Shown: positions 33,841 through 45,030 of the stretch, piece by piece
How the letters are laid out: every line of letters begins with the position of its first letter
Position numbering within the stretch: position 1 is the stretch's first letter
DNA from: Odontocerum albicorne
Lineage: Eukaryota > Arthropoda > Insecta > Trichoptera > Odontoceridae
Assembly: GCA_949825065.1 (NCBI GenBank)
Contig: OX463842.1
Coordinates: forward strand, 33,350,727 to 33,414,726
Length of the DNA stretch: 64,000 bases
Direction of reading: 5' to 3'
Position numbers and translations under genes: made by a program
The notes under the pieces: model-generated
Databases searched by the model: none
Told to the model about the DNA's origin: nothing
The model's input: the letters and a program-made list of their open reading frames with translations, nothing else

Positions 33841-34470
33841 TACACTGGTGTAAAGAAGGACTTGTCACACCTTTTTCCTATTTATCAGAAACAACAATAA
33901 GATGTACACAATTGATTACATAAATCAATTTCACCAGCAATCAATCTTACCAAGGTGGGACACGCCTGCTCAACTCACCGGCTTCTTAAAGAGGCAAGTA
34001 TTCTTTAGATCTCAGGGGTTCGTTGGATTCCTTTAACTCTGAGTAACTCTTTCTCAATTCTCAGCGGGACAAGGTGACACAATTAAACAAAGTATAATTT
34101 TAAAACAAAACAGTTTATTATGGATAAAAAAAATAAAAAAAAACTTGAACGAATGTCAAGAAAAAAAAGTTTAAAGTTGGGTACGAAGATTGTGTTGTCG
34201 ATTCTAGCAAGGGGGATTTCAATAACAATTAGAATTTAAGTTGAGCGATGGCTAAACGTGCGGACGAAATCCAGCATTAAAATAAAAGGAATAATATTCA
34301 CCAAATTGTAGATGTACGTCCTGAAGCGTCCGTGATAGCAGAGGAAACGAGCCTGGCAGTCTTGCGTGCAAACAGCGTTTTGGAGGAACGTCTTAACAGC
34401 GTCGAGTGTCGTCCCAAAAAGGGAGCTGCCCGTGAATTTCTCCTCTTTTATAGCCAGATCGCGAGAAAGA
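33841..34470 (-). promoter_or_regulatory. LTR-like block with antisense TATA box and poly(A) signal
   Basis: On the minus strand a canonical CTATAAAAG lies at 34453-34445, followed about 340 bp downstream by AATAAA (complement near 34118-34123) and then TTAATTGTGTCACC. This order of TATA box, R-like region and poly(A) signal within a few hundred bases of more balanced composition is typical of a solo LTR of an LTR retrotransposon. I could not find a target-site duplication or a clear primer-binding site, so the boundaries are uncertain. A real host promoter is the alternative. Confidence 0.35.
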
Positions 34471-35019
34471 GAAGATAAATGTTTTCCTTCTCCTTAAAAA
34501 TACTAAAGCGCCTAGTAACCGCCGTAGACCCGAGACTTTCTATTTAAAAGACAATTGACATCGGTATTCTTTACAATTCAGCAAGAAGGGTTTGTAGTCT
34601 AGACGGTTTTTATTACTCCATCTTGGGCCGTATGGATTTTTATGATACATTGCTTGTATTATAATATTCTATTTTTACAATCGAAAACAACTCCAAATTA
34701 GATTTTATTATAGAAACCCTTTTTATTTAAACAAACAATGACAATGGAATTCTTTACAATTCGAGCCATGGTTTTTGGACCCCGAAGCGGTGACCACCTA
34801 AGAGATCTTTTTTTTAATGACCTAATCTTAGCGACAGTATTAAAAAATATACTAAAATATTTTGTTCTCAGTTACTAACCGAGACCACATGTTTCATAAA
34901 ACATGATATGTCGCGAATTTACAACCTCGAGGACGTGAAGTATGCACTTTATCAAATATAGTCCTCACAGACTCTAAATATCATATAAATCATTCCAACC
35001 ATCTATCCGTGTAAATATA
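34471..35019. other. unassigned sequence
   Basis: ATTCTTTACAATTC occurs twice (near 34568 and 34751). The second is followed by a GC-richer stretch GGACCCCGAAGCGGTGACC that might belong to the same LTR element. Nothing was coding. Confidence 0.25.
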
Positions 35020-35330
35020 TCCGTGTATTATAACTGGTGTAAATTAAGGCACTTGATGAACGTCACCTTTACAGAATGGGTATTGTTGGGAATTCCGGCT
35101 GCGAGTGCGGTCTGGGTAATGAAACTACAGACTAGTATAGACCATTGTTTTTTCAGTTGTCCTTGGCGAGACATTTGATTTACTGAAAGCTATATCTTTA
35201 CCGCATCCAATAAATGTTGCGTTACTTCTTTCTTCGAGGAACTTTTCCATTTATAGATCGATTGTTATATTTTTGAAGCTATTCAGTTGAAGCTTTGAAT
35301 TATCTAGAATTGTATTTAAAAAAATATATT
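35020..35330 (+). pseudogene. LINE C-terminal relic, Jockey/R1-like
   Basis: A + frame reads HLYRMGIVGNSGCECGLGNE (35061-35121), then a degenerate TTDHILFSCPW equivalent. This is the CxCG...TxDHxLFxC block that follows the RNase H or connection region in many insect LINE polyproteins. It ends in an AT-rich segment near 35330 and has internal stops. Confidence 0.65.
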
Positions 35331-37529
35331 ATATTGACTCATATAATTGTACAATATGAGGATTTTAATTTGGTGGCACAAAACATATACTGTATGTGTT
35401 ATATGAAAAGTATTCTACTGGAATATTACATATATGACAATAGTATTGTGTAGAAATATATTCAATTAGAATCAGCGGATAGTTAAAATGCACTAATGAA
35501 TAACTAAATAAAAAATTCACGTCACGTACAGCGTATAGATGAAGAGAAACTTTGGCACGGGATTTTCTCCCCTTTCAAATAATTTTATAACCTGTCAAGT
35601 ACATAGTTGAAACTGTAACGCAAATAGTTAAGTTGAAATAGGGAAAAATGCATGGTTTCGAAATTAAAGCGATACTTATTATATTTTTCTATTTTGTATG
35701 AAAAAAATATAAAAGTGTCTGTATCGTTATCAAATGATTTGAAAAAATCGAGTTAGCTACTTTTAGCATAGCCCAAAAGTATAATATTATACCAAAAAAC
35801 TGTTATACAACTCAAAGAAATTTGTTGAGTTTGATATTTAAAAGAGGATTATATGAATACTCTACTGCACATTGATTATGCTGATCATCCTAGATACTCT
35901 TAAATGTTTTGTTTTCTTTTTGTATCTACTTTTATTTTTCCTCTCTCCTAGAATTGTTTGGTATTTTTTATTTGTATATTATCTCCATTTATAAGGTTTT
36001 TGTGATAACTTCACGTTTATGTGTAATTTTTTTATGTGAAACCTTCTATGAATACTGTATTGATCTAGATTAAGTTCCGTGTAATGTCTATAATGTACTT
36101 GAAAGACTTCTTGAAAACCATAAAATAAAAGAAATGAAATATAAATTATGTCTTATTAGCTTAGATTTTTAACTAGACCTAGACCACGGGAGTAGTGGGA
36201 AGTATGTTGCACAGAATTTTTATTGAATTGATACTTTACAGCCTACAATTTTTGGTTGAGGGGCAATAGTATTGTAGTATTATAATTTTCCAACTGCGAA
36301 TTTTTTGCATTCTTTTTATCGGGAATTTATCTTCGGAGCCTCACTAATATTTAAACTAGTTAGTTGGAAGTTATTGCCAGGTGGCAGATTGTGTCGTATG
36401 CAAAATAATTTCAATACGATCTTTTTATGTATTTTTTATTAACTCTTTTTTTGTGAAAAAAAAATCTTTCGTGTACTTAATTAAAAAAGATGGAATATTT
36501 GCCCATTCAAAATTAAATGTAAATTTTCATGTAAATATATTGAATAAGTGCCTGAATATTAATTATTGAAAATAAACGTTCAAGATGACTTCTTCTGCGT
36601 TTGGCCATTATACGCAGTGTGTATTTTCCAATCAGGTCACAGCGTCCGGTGTTAGGTTGTGTAACTCCTGCACGCCTTCAGATAATGTATATAGTGGGAA
36701 GATGTGTGCGATGTTGGCCGTGGTCTGAATTCCTCATCACTCACAGAATAGCATCTTCGCTAGGCCCCACTTGTGCATAACATAAACAGTGTGGACCACT
36801 CCGCACCTGATTCTATTTAGAAAACACAAACAACCTAACCTTCAGGTCTTCCACAAGATGCCTATTTTTTACATCATTCTCCGTCCAACATGACCAATAT
36901 TTATCGACGATCGGCTTTGAACCTTTCAACTTGAATTTCGAAATAATCGAATAAAATTCATTATGCCCAAAAGTCTATGAAAAATTATCATTGAATACTT
37001 TTTCGATTAACAATATCAAAATGATCTATATTAAAAAAAATCATCCATAGTATATTTATTTTTTCTGGACATAACAGTTTCAGAATAGCGACACTCGGGT
37101 GATGAGATCTACATTTGTACGCCTAGTATGTTTCCTGCCCATACAATCACTGAGCATGTAGCCCGCGTAATAATCTAGCTGACATGTTCGTTTTAAATAA
37201 TGAATGAATGCCCTTGCAGTTTGCAGTTATCAATGGTGTGATCACTTTTTTCATTCAATCCGTGATTTCGCTTCTGTAGTTCTTTTTTATATTGGAACAT
37301 TCAAACCAATACACTCCTGTGACACGAATAATAACGCATTAATTGACTTAATATATTTATTTTTTGAATCTATTTTGAGTGTAAAAAAATGTATATCATA
37401 AATTTTTTGCATTGCCAATGATTCCAATAAGTGTTTGCATTGCCAATGATTCCAATTAGTTTTAAATACATTCTTGTATATACATTTAGTATCAATAAAA
37501 ATATCGCATATTTGGTCGTACACATACAT
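35331..37529. other. unassigned sequence
   Basis: The part 36590-36870 is less AT-rich and holds a 10-bp inverted repeat (GTTAGGTTGT at 36651-36660 against ACAACCTAAC at 36830-36839). It may be a small unknown element. Near 37400-37450 a 28-bp segment (GCATTGCCAATGATTCCAAT) is tandemly repeated. No gene was recognised. Confidence 0.3.
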
Positions 37530-38190
37530 ATCAGTATGCTATCTCCCTTGTGGAGTCGACAGAGATCAGATCGCAGATCTCTATTTTTTTTCCAAGCATA
37601 TGTTACATCTTTCTCCTTTACATCTCGCCATACACAATATTCCATTATTCATACTTCTCACTTTACCTTCTTTCGAAATTGAGACCATTTGATCCAGCCA
37701 TGTTTTCTTCCGTCTTCTTCTTTTACGCACACCTAGCACTTCTGACTTGTATTCTCGCTTAGTCATTATTTCGTGATTCATTCTCTTCACATATCCAAGC
37801 CATCTTAAAACTTTTTTCTTAAAATATCCATGCATTTATTACGCCCTTTTTCATACATTCATACTCCACGTCACATTTACCAGTGCATGCCTCTCCACAA
37901 CATTAATCTTACTTTAATCCTTCTTCTGTTAAGCCCAATTCACAATGTTACACCTTTTACACCCGACTTGTATACTCGCTAAAGCATTTTTTTATTATTG
38001 TATTTCATCTCTCCACATGCCCAAACCATCTTAACGCTTCTTTATCTTGTTGAAAACATCCATTTTGTCCATATATTCGTTTCTTATGTTTTCATTCCGC
38101 CATCTTTCATAAATTGTCACACGACAATTTTCTCTAGGCATGTGCATCTCCACAGCCTTTTTATAAGTATGCGCATCTTTTAGCATTCTG
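37530..38190 (-). mobile_element. LINE-B 3' tails, antisense, at least two truncated copies
   Basis: The minus frame 37835-37581 reads LRWLGYVKRMNHEIMTKREY, then VLGVRKRRRRKKTWLDQM. This is the LINE-B tail pattern (LRWFGHVERMN..RLTKxIY...RRGRxRKxWxDQ). A second, weaker run of the same text follows at about 37860-38190 (ATGCCCAAACCATCTTAACG). It looks like two copies in tandem or one internally duplicated. Confidence 0.7.
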
Positions 38191-38261
38191 ATGTATGCAA
38201 GTTTCATTTATATTTAAAAAAGATGAGCGTCAGCACTTGTATTTAAAAAAAATGTGTTGAG

Positions 38262-38449
38262 ACTGTATTGTACAACGGAAAGGGTCTATTGTTATGTGTC
38301 AATCTCTTCCAACCAATCAGACAGATGTTAAGAGGCGATAAATGATAACCAGACTTAAATCGTTTAAAAAAAATTAATACCAACGGGAATCAAACCCGCA
38401 ACCCCCAGGTTGGGTGACAAGCGTCTTACAAACTAGGTCACGAAATCGT
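38262..38449 (-). repeat. tRNA-derived SINE, near complete
   Basis: In + order: tail TGTATTGTACAACGGAAAG, GTCAATCTCTTCCAACCAAT, the body AACCAGACTTAAATCG, the B box GGGAATCAAACCC, and the head CAAGCGTCTTACAAACTAGG. Confidence 0.85.
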
Positions 38450-38653
38450 TATACGTTTTTATTCTACATTGACCTTAATATTGAACCCATGAACATGAAC
38501 GGTATTATACATACAGTAAGAACAAAAATTTCTCCACATCTGAAGCAAATATCGCCGTCTAAGCAATACGAAAAGTCGTTCAACATTGTGAAACTTTAAA
38601 TGCGTATTCTTAATCAATTTATGTCGCATTTTCACAATTTATTTTTCCCACAG

Positions 38654-38710
38654 AATTCCCAATTCGTCGAGGGTCTACGCGTTTTGTGTGCTTTTATTTT
38701 GTTGGTGTGG
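38654..38710 (+). other. candidate 57-bp internal exon
   Basis: The acceptor TTTATTTTTCCCACAG ends at 38653 and the donor TGG|GTAATT lies at 38710/38711. The 57 bases between give exactly 19 codons, NSQFVEGLRVLCAFILLVW, phase 0 at both ends. The pattern resembles the start of the first membrane helix of acyltransferase-3 (NRF-6-like) proteins ('GLRVL..fWV'), but that rests on a handful of residues and is only a suggestion. It may be chance. Confidence 0.25.
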
Positions 38711-39869
38711 GTAATTTAAACTTTTGGTTCCTTATTCTCGTTTAGGTGCCCGTTCATTGTGACCCGCCCCACATTTATGGTATAGTACACAGTTTTGATA
38801 AAATGCCCTTTACTGGTTACAACCCTTATGTATTTATATTCAGCCCAGTTTCCATATTATTCTATCCCGAAATCCAAGCTCCACGGTATTAATTTTCGCC
38901 AACATTTTGGTTTTTCAGACAATATTTATTCTGAGTGTCAAACGTTCAAAATTTATTTTACTGATATTTAAAATGACTCGGGATACTTTAGGAGCGCAAT
39001 TTACAATCCACTTGTTTTAAAGCAATACTTTATTTCGTACGATTCGGCGTGTGAATAGCACGGTAAGATTTATTCTCAAATTTAATTACCTTTTTTTATT
39101 AGGCTATTTTTGAAAGCATGCAACCACGAAAAATGTTTTGTAAGCTACGTTTACTTTTGTTTTTACACATTACCCGGTCTAAAAACTAACAAAATATTTA
39201 CTATACATACCTATAAGCTGAAAAGCTCATCCAAGGATGTGCGAAAACAATTACTATGTTAATTGTTACACTTGCTAACATTTTATCACATTATGGCTTG
39301 TCCCTTACGGGATAGGTAAAAACGATCGAGCACCGCACGTGTAGGCCAAATATGAATTTCACTACCTTAATTGTTTAGTAAGACCTTTTAATTTAGTACA
39401 GCATATAATTTAAAAATATTTCTTTGTACACATTTCTTGTGAGATCCAATTATTAAGTTGCCTTGATAAGAACCATCTAAAATTTTCATTAGGAAGGGAC
39501 AGTATATGTATTTTCATTTGTTTCGTAAAAAATGCAATTTGTTTTGAATAATAAATTACCTAATTTTATATTACAAGTACAAACTTTCCAATTACCGACT
39601 TGTTTTTCTTTAGTAACATGTGTTTTAAAATAAGAATACTTGCATTACGCGGTAGCTTCTGCATATGTTTTGTTTCATTTTCACTTCTCGGTCACAATTG
39701 TTTTGTTTCATTTGTTCCATTTTTTTCCTTTCTTATCCTTCAACGAATTAATTTACCCTAGTTCAACCATTATTGATAGGCAGTAGTCATTTATTTGTTT
39801 TAAACTTAAATTCAAAAGATTTTTTTATATAAAATCAGCCATGATATGAAACAGTTTAATGTATCCATG
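38711..39869. other. unassigned sequence
   Basis: No recognised repeat, RNA gene or coding region was seen. Confidence 0.35.
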
Positions 39870-39925
39870 ATGAGCTGGTTGGTTGAAAAAATGCTATATA
39901 GCAATAAACCCGCCGATGTTTAACC
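39870..39925 (+). repeat. tRNA-SINE tail fragment
   Basis: Only the 3' body remains: AGCTGGTTGGTTGAAAAAA and AGCAATAAACCCGCCGATG. Confidence 0.45.
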
Positions 39926-40359
39926 ATGGACACAAAACAATGAAAATAAAATACCAGTATATTGAAAAATATTGTTTTTATTAATAAACAAAAATATTTC
40001 GTTTTACGTTCTAGAAGTTTCTTGATTCAGGTAGCGTGATTTAAATTTACGCGATTTTTCTTGGAACATATCTACCACGTAAATCGAGAGTGATTTGACT
40101 ATCGTCATTAAAAATTTATAAGTTATCTAACATATATAACATACATACATTTTTAACATTATCAGGAAAGGTAACACATTTATTTTAAAAATACATTTTA
40201 TTACATACGGTTTTTGGGTTTAGTGTGGTGGCCTGAACTCTTTTTATATAGATTTTTTTAAATAGCCTTATGAATGAAATTTGATTTCAAATTTAAGCCA
40301 TATTATGCCTTTTACCCATTGCATAAAAATCCAAAATATGTTATCATATTTTGTTATGA

Positions 40360-40524
40360 CTTATTGCCACATGGCAATCTCTTACACCCAACCAGAAAGG
40401 TGTTTAAGAGGTCTGAAATGAAACCCAGACCGAACACCATTTAAAAAATTGGGTAACAACGGGAATTGAACCTGCAACCTCTGGGTCGGAAGGCAGATCT
40501 TACCGACAAAGTCACGGAAATCGT
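40360..40524 (-). repeat. tRNA-derived SINE, lacking 3' tail
   Basis: In + order: GCCACATGGCAATCTCTTAC, CCAACCAGAAAGGTGTTTAA, AACCCAGACCGAACACC, the B box GGGAATTGAACC and the head ACCGACAAAGTCACGG. The extreme tail is missing. Confidence 0.8.
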
Positions 40525-41195
40525 AATGAACTATGTTATTCATTTTAAAAGTTTTCTTTGATATCGCATCTGTAAACATTTTTATTGTTGATGTCGTGGA
40601 CATCCTGAATCATCAACTTGTCATTACAGTAATATAAGTTCACATGAAAAGACAAAATCTGAATCATAATGAATACACGTATATGTTGATTTTCGTTATC
40701 CATATGTACATGGATGACCCTGAACAAAACAGCAGAGGAAAATGAACACAGTTACATCATTGACATGAGGTGACCGCCTGAAATATATGTACCATATATA
40801 TCTATAATAGAGTTACGATTGCCGTGTAAACAGCCAGTGTCGGTGCTTTTATATTCAAACTCATGACATCATTAAATTCTATATGTGGCTTTTTGCAATC
40901 GGCCTAATTTGTCTCGGCTATTCGCAATACGTATAATACATACATATATTAGGTATACACATATGTGTATGTATTCACCATTGTGCGTTATTTGTAATTC
41001 TACAATTTTAACTCTTTGTTGACGTATTATGGCTGGTGCTATAAATTTTGTTCATGACCCGACTTAAAATTAACATAATATGTATTTCTTATCAACGAAA
41101 ATTGTTGATCTATGCAGATAATTGGTAATTCGTTATTACAACGCCTTTTTCATGAGGCGGTGAAATATATAAAGACTTTCAAAATTGTTACTCCA
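40525..41195. other. unassigned sequence
   Basis: No recognised element was seen. Microsatellite-like TACATACATATATTAGG lies near 40940. Confidence 0.35.
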
Positions 41196-41664
41196 TTGTA
41201 TTGTATTTTATTACACTTTCGTTGTATAACATACTATAGTATACAACTTTTTTCAATCGAGGTTCCATGAATCGAGTCCGCATGTTTAAGGTCGTTTTTC
41301 ATAATAGCTCATGTTAGCAATACTACTGTCCGTTGAGCAACATTCGCACATGTTTAGCGTGGTTTGAGTATTACCAGATGATTTATTTTACCAGACTGGG
41401 ACCTTATTTTTTTTTTCAGGTACTATCGTGAATCGGACCTTATACCACCGGGTAGAAGTTGACCTCCGTGGCCTTGTTGGTAAGACGCCTGTCTCCAACG
41501 GTTGCGTGTTAATTTTTTTTTAAATCATCCAGTCTGATTTTCACTTAAGGCCTCTTAAACATCTGGTTGTTTGGAAGAGAATGCCACGTGCAATATGCCC
41601 GCCATATTGTTCTCTGTACAACGAAAGTGTTATACAATACAACTAGGCCACAGTGGTCGTGATT
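41196..41664 (-). repeat. SINE interrupted by a second SINE
   Basis: A minus-strand SINE starts with its tail (TTGTATTGTATTTTATTACA, 41196) and continues through ACCAGACTGGGACC and AATCGGACC up to about 41456. Its expected end, the head ACTAGGCCACAGTGGTCGTG, appears only at 41642-41664. Between them sits a + strand SINE (41457-41643), so the younger element landed in the head of the older one. Confidence 0.6.
41457..41643 (+). repeat. tRNA-derived SINE, B box damaged
   Basis: Head AAGTTGACCTCCGTGGCC, A box CTTGTTGGTAAGACG, body CCAGTCTGATTTTCACTTAA, CATCTGGTTGTTTGGAAGAG, and tail GTACAACGAAAGTGTTATAC. The B box has been lost by a small deletion (CGGTTGCGTGTT). Confidence 0.8.
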
Positions 41665-41743
41665 ATGTTAACTAAACTTCAATGTTTTGAGTAAAAACAA
41701 GAGCCGGTATTCCAATTAGTAACCTTCGGCTTTTCATTTGCTG

Positions 41744-41941
41744 CTATTTCATCCATTTGACGCCAGCTCCTCGAATTTTCCTTCTCAATTCCCAACTCTC
41801 TAGAAAATCGCTTGAGGTAACGCCAAATCGGGTCAGATTCTCCTCTGATTTCTTCTCTAGGGACTTCTTGAGCCCCCTCCCCAGCGTTTGTTCGGGAGTT
41901 ATCAATTGAAACAATACTAAATTACCTAAATAAACATACAA
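41744..41941 (-). other. coding-like ORF, unassigned
   Basis: A 65-residue minus-strand frame has a balanced codon mix and clear protein character (TPEQTLGRGLKKSLEKKS, NLTRFGVTSSDFLESWEL, RRKIRGAGVKWMK) in an AT-rich context. The closing basic block vaguely resembles LINE C-terminal tails, but I cannot place it. The upstream end (toward 41941) is AT-rich and probably not part of the original frame. Confidence 0.3.
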
Positions 41942-41981
41942 AATGATTTAAATAAATCCAATTTCGAAATTCACGAGACAG

Positions 41982-42069
41982 TAGAAATGTGTTAACCAAA
42001 ACCAGACTGGGACACTTTTTAAAACTCTTTAAAAAGTGTCCCAGTCTGGTTTTGGTTAACACATTTCTA
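41982..42069. repeat. 88-bp perfect palindrome built from SINE sequence
   Basis: Left arm 41982-42023, loop ACTC 42024-42027, right arm 42028-42069: 42 base pairs without a mismatch by my reading. The arms contain the SINE body motif CCAGACTGGGACACTTTTTA. The right arm runs on into a normal SINE 3' part (to 42130). Confidence 0.92.
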
Positions 42070-42130
42070 GTTGGTTGGAAGATATTGCCACATGTCAATA
42101 AACCTGTAAGTTTGTATTGTATACAACAAA
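42028..42130 (+). repeat. tRNA-SINE 3' part next to the palindrome
   Basis: CCAGTCTGGTTTTGGTTAAC, then AGTTGGTTGGAAGATATTGC, ATGTCAATAAACCTG and GTATTGTATACAAC. This is the body and tail of the family, sharing its first 42 bases with the palindrome. Confidence 0.65.
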
Positions 42131-43012
42131 CATACTCATACATACAATACAATGTATTCTTGTATAATTTCCAAAAAAATCAAAAAGTTTTTCACCGTGA
42201 ATAAAATTTTACATAAACACAAGTAAATGCCGTGCCGAGAAATGGCACCAAGACAAACGTATTATCAACAGAACAGTGTCGTGCGCACTTAGCATCTTAA
42301 AAACGTGCATCTTCGAGGGTGAATAGACAAATGTGGAGGGCTTGTTTGTATGCGCTAAAACATTAAAAAGGAAATTACTTTTATATGTCATCAAACTACA
42401 AAAAATGTCATTCTTGTTGTGTTTCCATGTGAGAAGCTTTCAATTACTAGTATTATTTCATTTTAAATTTGCCGAACAAACATGTATGCAATTTAAAAGT
42501 ATAACTTCCATGAATTTTTGTCCCCCTTCCTCAATCCATTTAGACGTCCAATTTTTACTTGCTTAGATGAGCTCCTGTAATTTTGACGTCTTAACTAACT
42601 CGTCATCTCATTCAAAACAAAAGCAGCAGTATCAAAAAATAAACTTGCAATGGTATCCCTATTATAAAAAATCCGGTGAATTGATTTCTTTGAGACTGTC
42701 TATTCAACAAAATCCATTCGTCTGGAGTTATCCTGCTGAAAGATTTTATTTCTCTTGAAAAAAAATATATATATAGTACATGTATATATAATTCCCGATT
42801 CTGTACCGTTGGAGTAATTGGTTGTAGTAAATGGACTTTTTTCAGTGAAAAGAAATCCCGTCGAACATTTCGCATAATCCTACCATATTAATCCGAAGGG
42901 ATTTTCCTCTTAACCCTTTACCATTCATATTTACGATCTACTAAGCTCATTAAGAGTCTTAATATCTTGAAAACAAAATGATTTGCATTAATCTATTTTA
43001 CAATTTACCTAA
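42131..43012. other. unassigned sequence
   Basis: Several short open frames occur on both strands, none with a recognisable motif, and there is no known repeat. Confidence 0.3.
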
Positions 43013-43385
43013 AGCTGTAAAACCAAAAATGAAACAAAACATTATGTGACTGTGAATTGTAAATGCAAATCAAATTGGAAGTACTCCAATTTTGAAAAAG
43101 CCGTCACTTATTTGAGTTCTGAGTCCATTGACCATGCCAAAGATGAGGATAAACAGAACTATCCAATTAGGATATAATATATTTAAAAAATGCCTTATGC
43201 CGTTAAACCGAAAATAGAACAAAACATACTGTGACCGTGAGTTGAAAATTAAATAAATTATATACATACATATATGCATATTATTTATTGAGTTCTCTAA
43301 TTTGAGTTCTATTTCAATTGACGATACAAACGATGACGATGGTGGCGAACCATCTCGGCGGAAAACCACCTCGCACGCAATTTCA
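43013..43385. repeat. diverged tandem duplication, period 186 bp
   Basis: GCTGTAAAACCAAAAATGAA at 43013 recurs as GCCGTTAAACCGAAAATAGA at 43199, and the TTTGAGTTCT...CAATTGAC block recurs near 43110 and 43300. The 125-codon minus frame that spans it has no recognisable motif. Confidence 0.7.
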
Positions 43386-43547
43386 AAAAATATTTTCTTG
43401 TCGCACTTCCTGCTTGAACAATAATACCATCCAATGAGGAGACGCATACGACGCTTCTAAAAAATAAAAATCAACAACCCGACACAAAAATGATTTTTTA
43501 AGCTTCGGTGAAAACGTCATTCTATCCCATAGGCACCCCGCCACTAA

Positions 43548-44158
43548 GGTCGAAGCCACACTAAAGTGCTTCGCTAGGTGCTAAACTAGGTGCTGCATGA
43601 CTAATAGACTAGGTGACTTCATGCTTGGCCACACCAAAGTGCTTCGCACAAATTCATTTGACATTTGGGAACGGTTGAGTCAACAAACGATGCCACTCTC
43701 AAAACTAACCAGAAAGATTCTCTCAGAGAATTTAAGTTTAAAATTTCGAACATCTCAAATTCGATCTTGTTGAGTGCTTAATGATAATTTATCTAGAAGT
43801 ACTCGTTGAGAGTTTTAACTTCTCTACAAAGAATTGCGGAAATACGATTAGAAGTTTTGTAGTTATTTGAGATGTAATATTTGATGAAAGTGAGTACATT
43901 TGCTCGATTGGTTCCACAAAGACTCCCTTTTATACACAGTTGCTGTTAAAACTTTCTCCATCTTGTTAAATCACTTGGTGACACAATCAAATTAAACAAC
44001 ACGTCTGTTCGCTAGGAGACTCACTAGGGGATTAATCGTCATGTAGCGTGGCGCGAGGCGTGCAGTGTGGCCATTGTGATAGTATGCGGTGCGTTGTCAC
44101 CTAGCTCGCAGCGTAGCTCTAAGCACCAAGCGAGGCTTCTACCTGCGTGACCGAGGCC
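43548..44158. mobile_element. non-autonomous DNA transposon, PIF/Harbinger-like (611 bp)
   Basis: The segment is flanked by TAA at 43545-43547 and 44159-44161. The termini are imperfect inverted repeats: GGTCGAAGCCACACTAAAG on the left, GGCCTCGGTCACGC on the right (reversed). Subterminal inverted copies of the tip-like motif occur inside: TTGGCCACACCAAAGTGCTT at about 43626 and TGGCCACACTGCACGCC reversed at about 44057-44073. Three-base TAA/TTA duplications point to PIF/Harbinger. There is no transposase gene, so movement would need one in trans. Confidence 0.6.
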
Positions 44159-44161
44159 TAA

Positions 44162-44869
44162 CATATATGGGTGAATTGGCTATTAAAAAAACTTTATGCT
44201 ACTTTCTCAAGAGTTCAAAGACGAGCTGACACGATAATTCAACGTGATCCTGGGCCCAAGTAAGCCCAAAAATTACTGGAAGTGGAATTCAATTCTGTTT
44301 TCACCAAAAATATTGTATGCAAAGAAATATGCTACAAGTACATTAAAATATTTTTATTCCAGAGTGTTACCTATGTTATGTTAACAATAAAAAAGTATTG
44401 AGTTACTGTTTTCTCGCGTTCTTGGACCGTATTTCTTGCTAGTTAGCAATGGAAAAATGTTGTGATCGATAGAATATGTGTTTTTAAAGTGTTAAAAATA
44501 TATGTGCGTGTCGAAATTAGCACATCTCGCTCCGCCTGAAACTACGAGTATGTCAATTAAATAAATCTTTATAATACATTTTCCAACTTGTTTTCAATAT
44601 TCTTATGTAAATAATTAAGCTCATTTCATGGTGAGGGATTTTAGTTTGTTTTTAAAAAGAATTAATTCTTTGAAACTCGGATATATTTTCTTTTTACTCG
44701 CCTTACAAAGTTATTCCGACATTTAATATTGTTACAGTAGAGTTTTGTTTTTTATTTTGTTAGTTGTAATGAACTTTTTAAATATTTATTCATATTTACT
44801 AAACAATGAAAGATTTTTGCCATTCATTGCTTAAAAAGTTTTTTGACTATAGTTAGTCAATTTAACAAA
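44162..44869. other. unassigned sequence
   Basis: No element or coding region was recognised in this AT-rich stretch. Confidence 0.35.
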
Positions 44870-45030
44870 TTCATCGTCAATATCATGCCATGTCTCTATT
44901 GGGGTAGATAGAGATCTCCACTTTATTCTGTTCTGGCACACATGTTTTGCTTCTGCTACGTCCGTACACTTCGTCATGCTTATTTTATAATTAGCTTTTC
45001 ACTTTTCCCTCTTTCAGAATTTGATGCATT
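44870..45030 (-). mobile_element. LINE-B 3' tail, antisense
   Basis: TCATGCCATGTCTCTATTGG, GATCTCCACTTTATTCTG and CGTCCGTACACTTCGTCATG parallel the antisense tails at 3195 and 27640. Truncated. Confidence 0.5.

Noticed and set aside
35030..35060. Second LTR matching the block at 33841
   Set aside because: Both contain CTGGTGTAAA, but the similarity stops after a few bases, so no LTR pair is supported.
36651..36839. Element with 10-bp inverted ends GTTAGGTTGT/ACAACCTAAC
   Set aside because: One short inverted repeat without target duplication or subterminal similarity is not enough to call a transposon.
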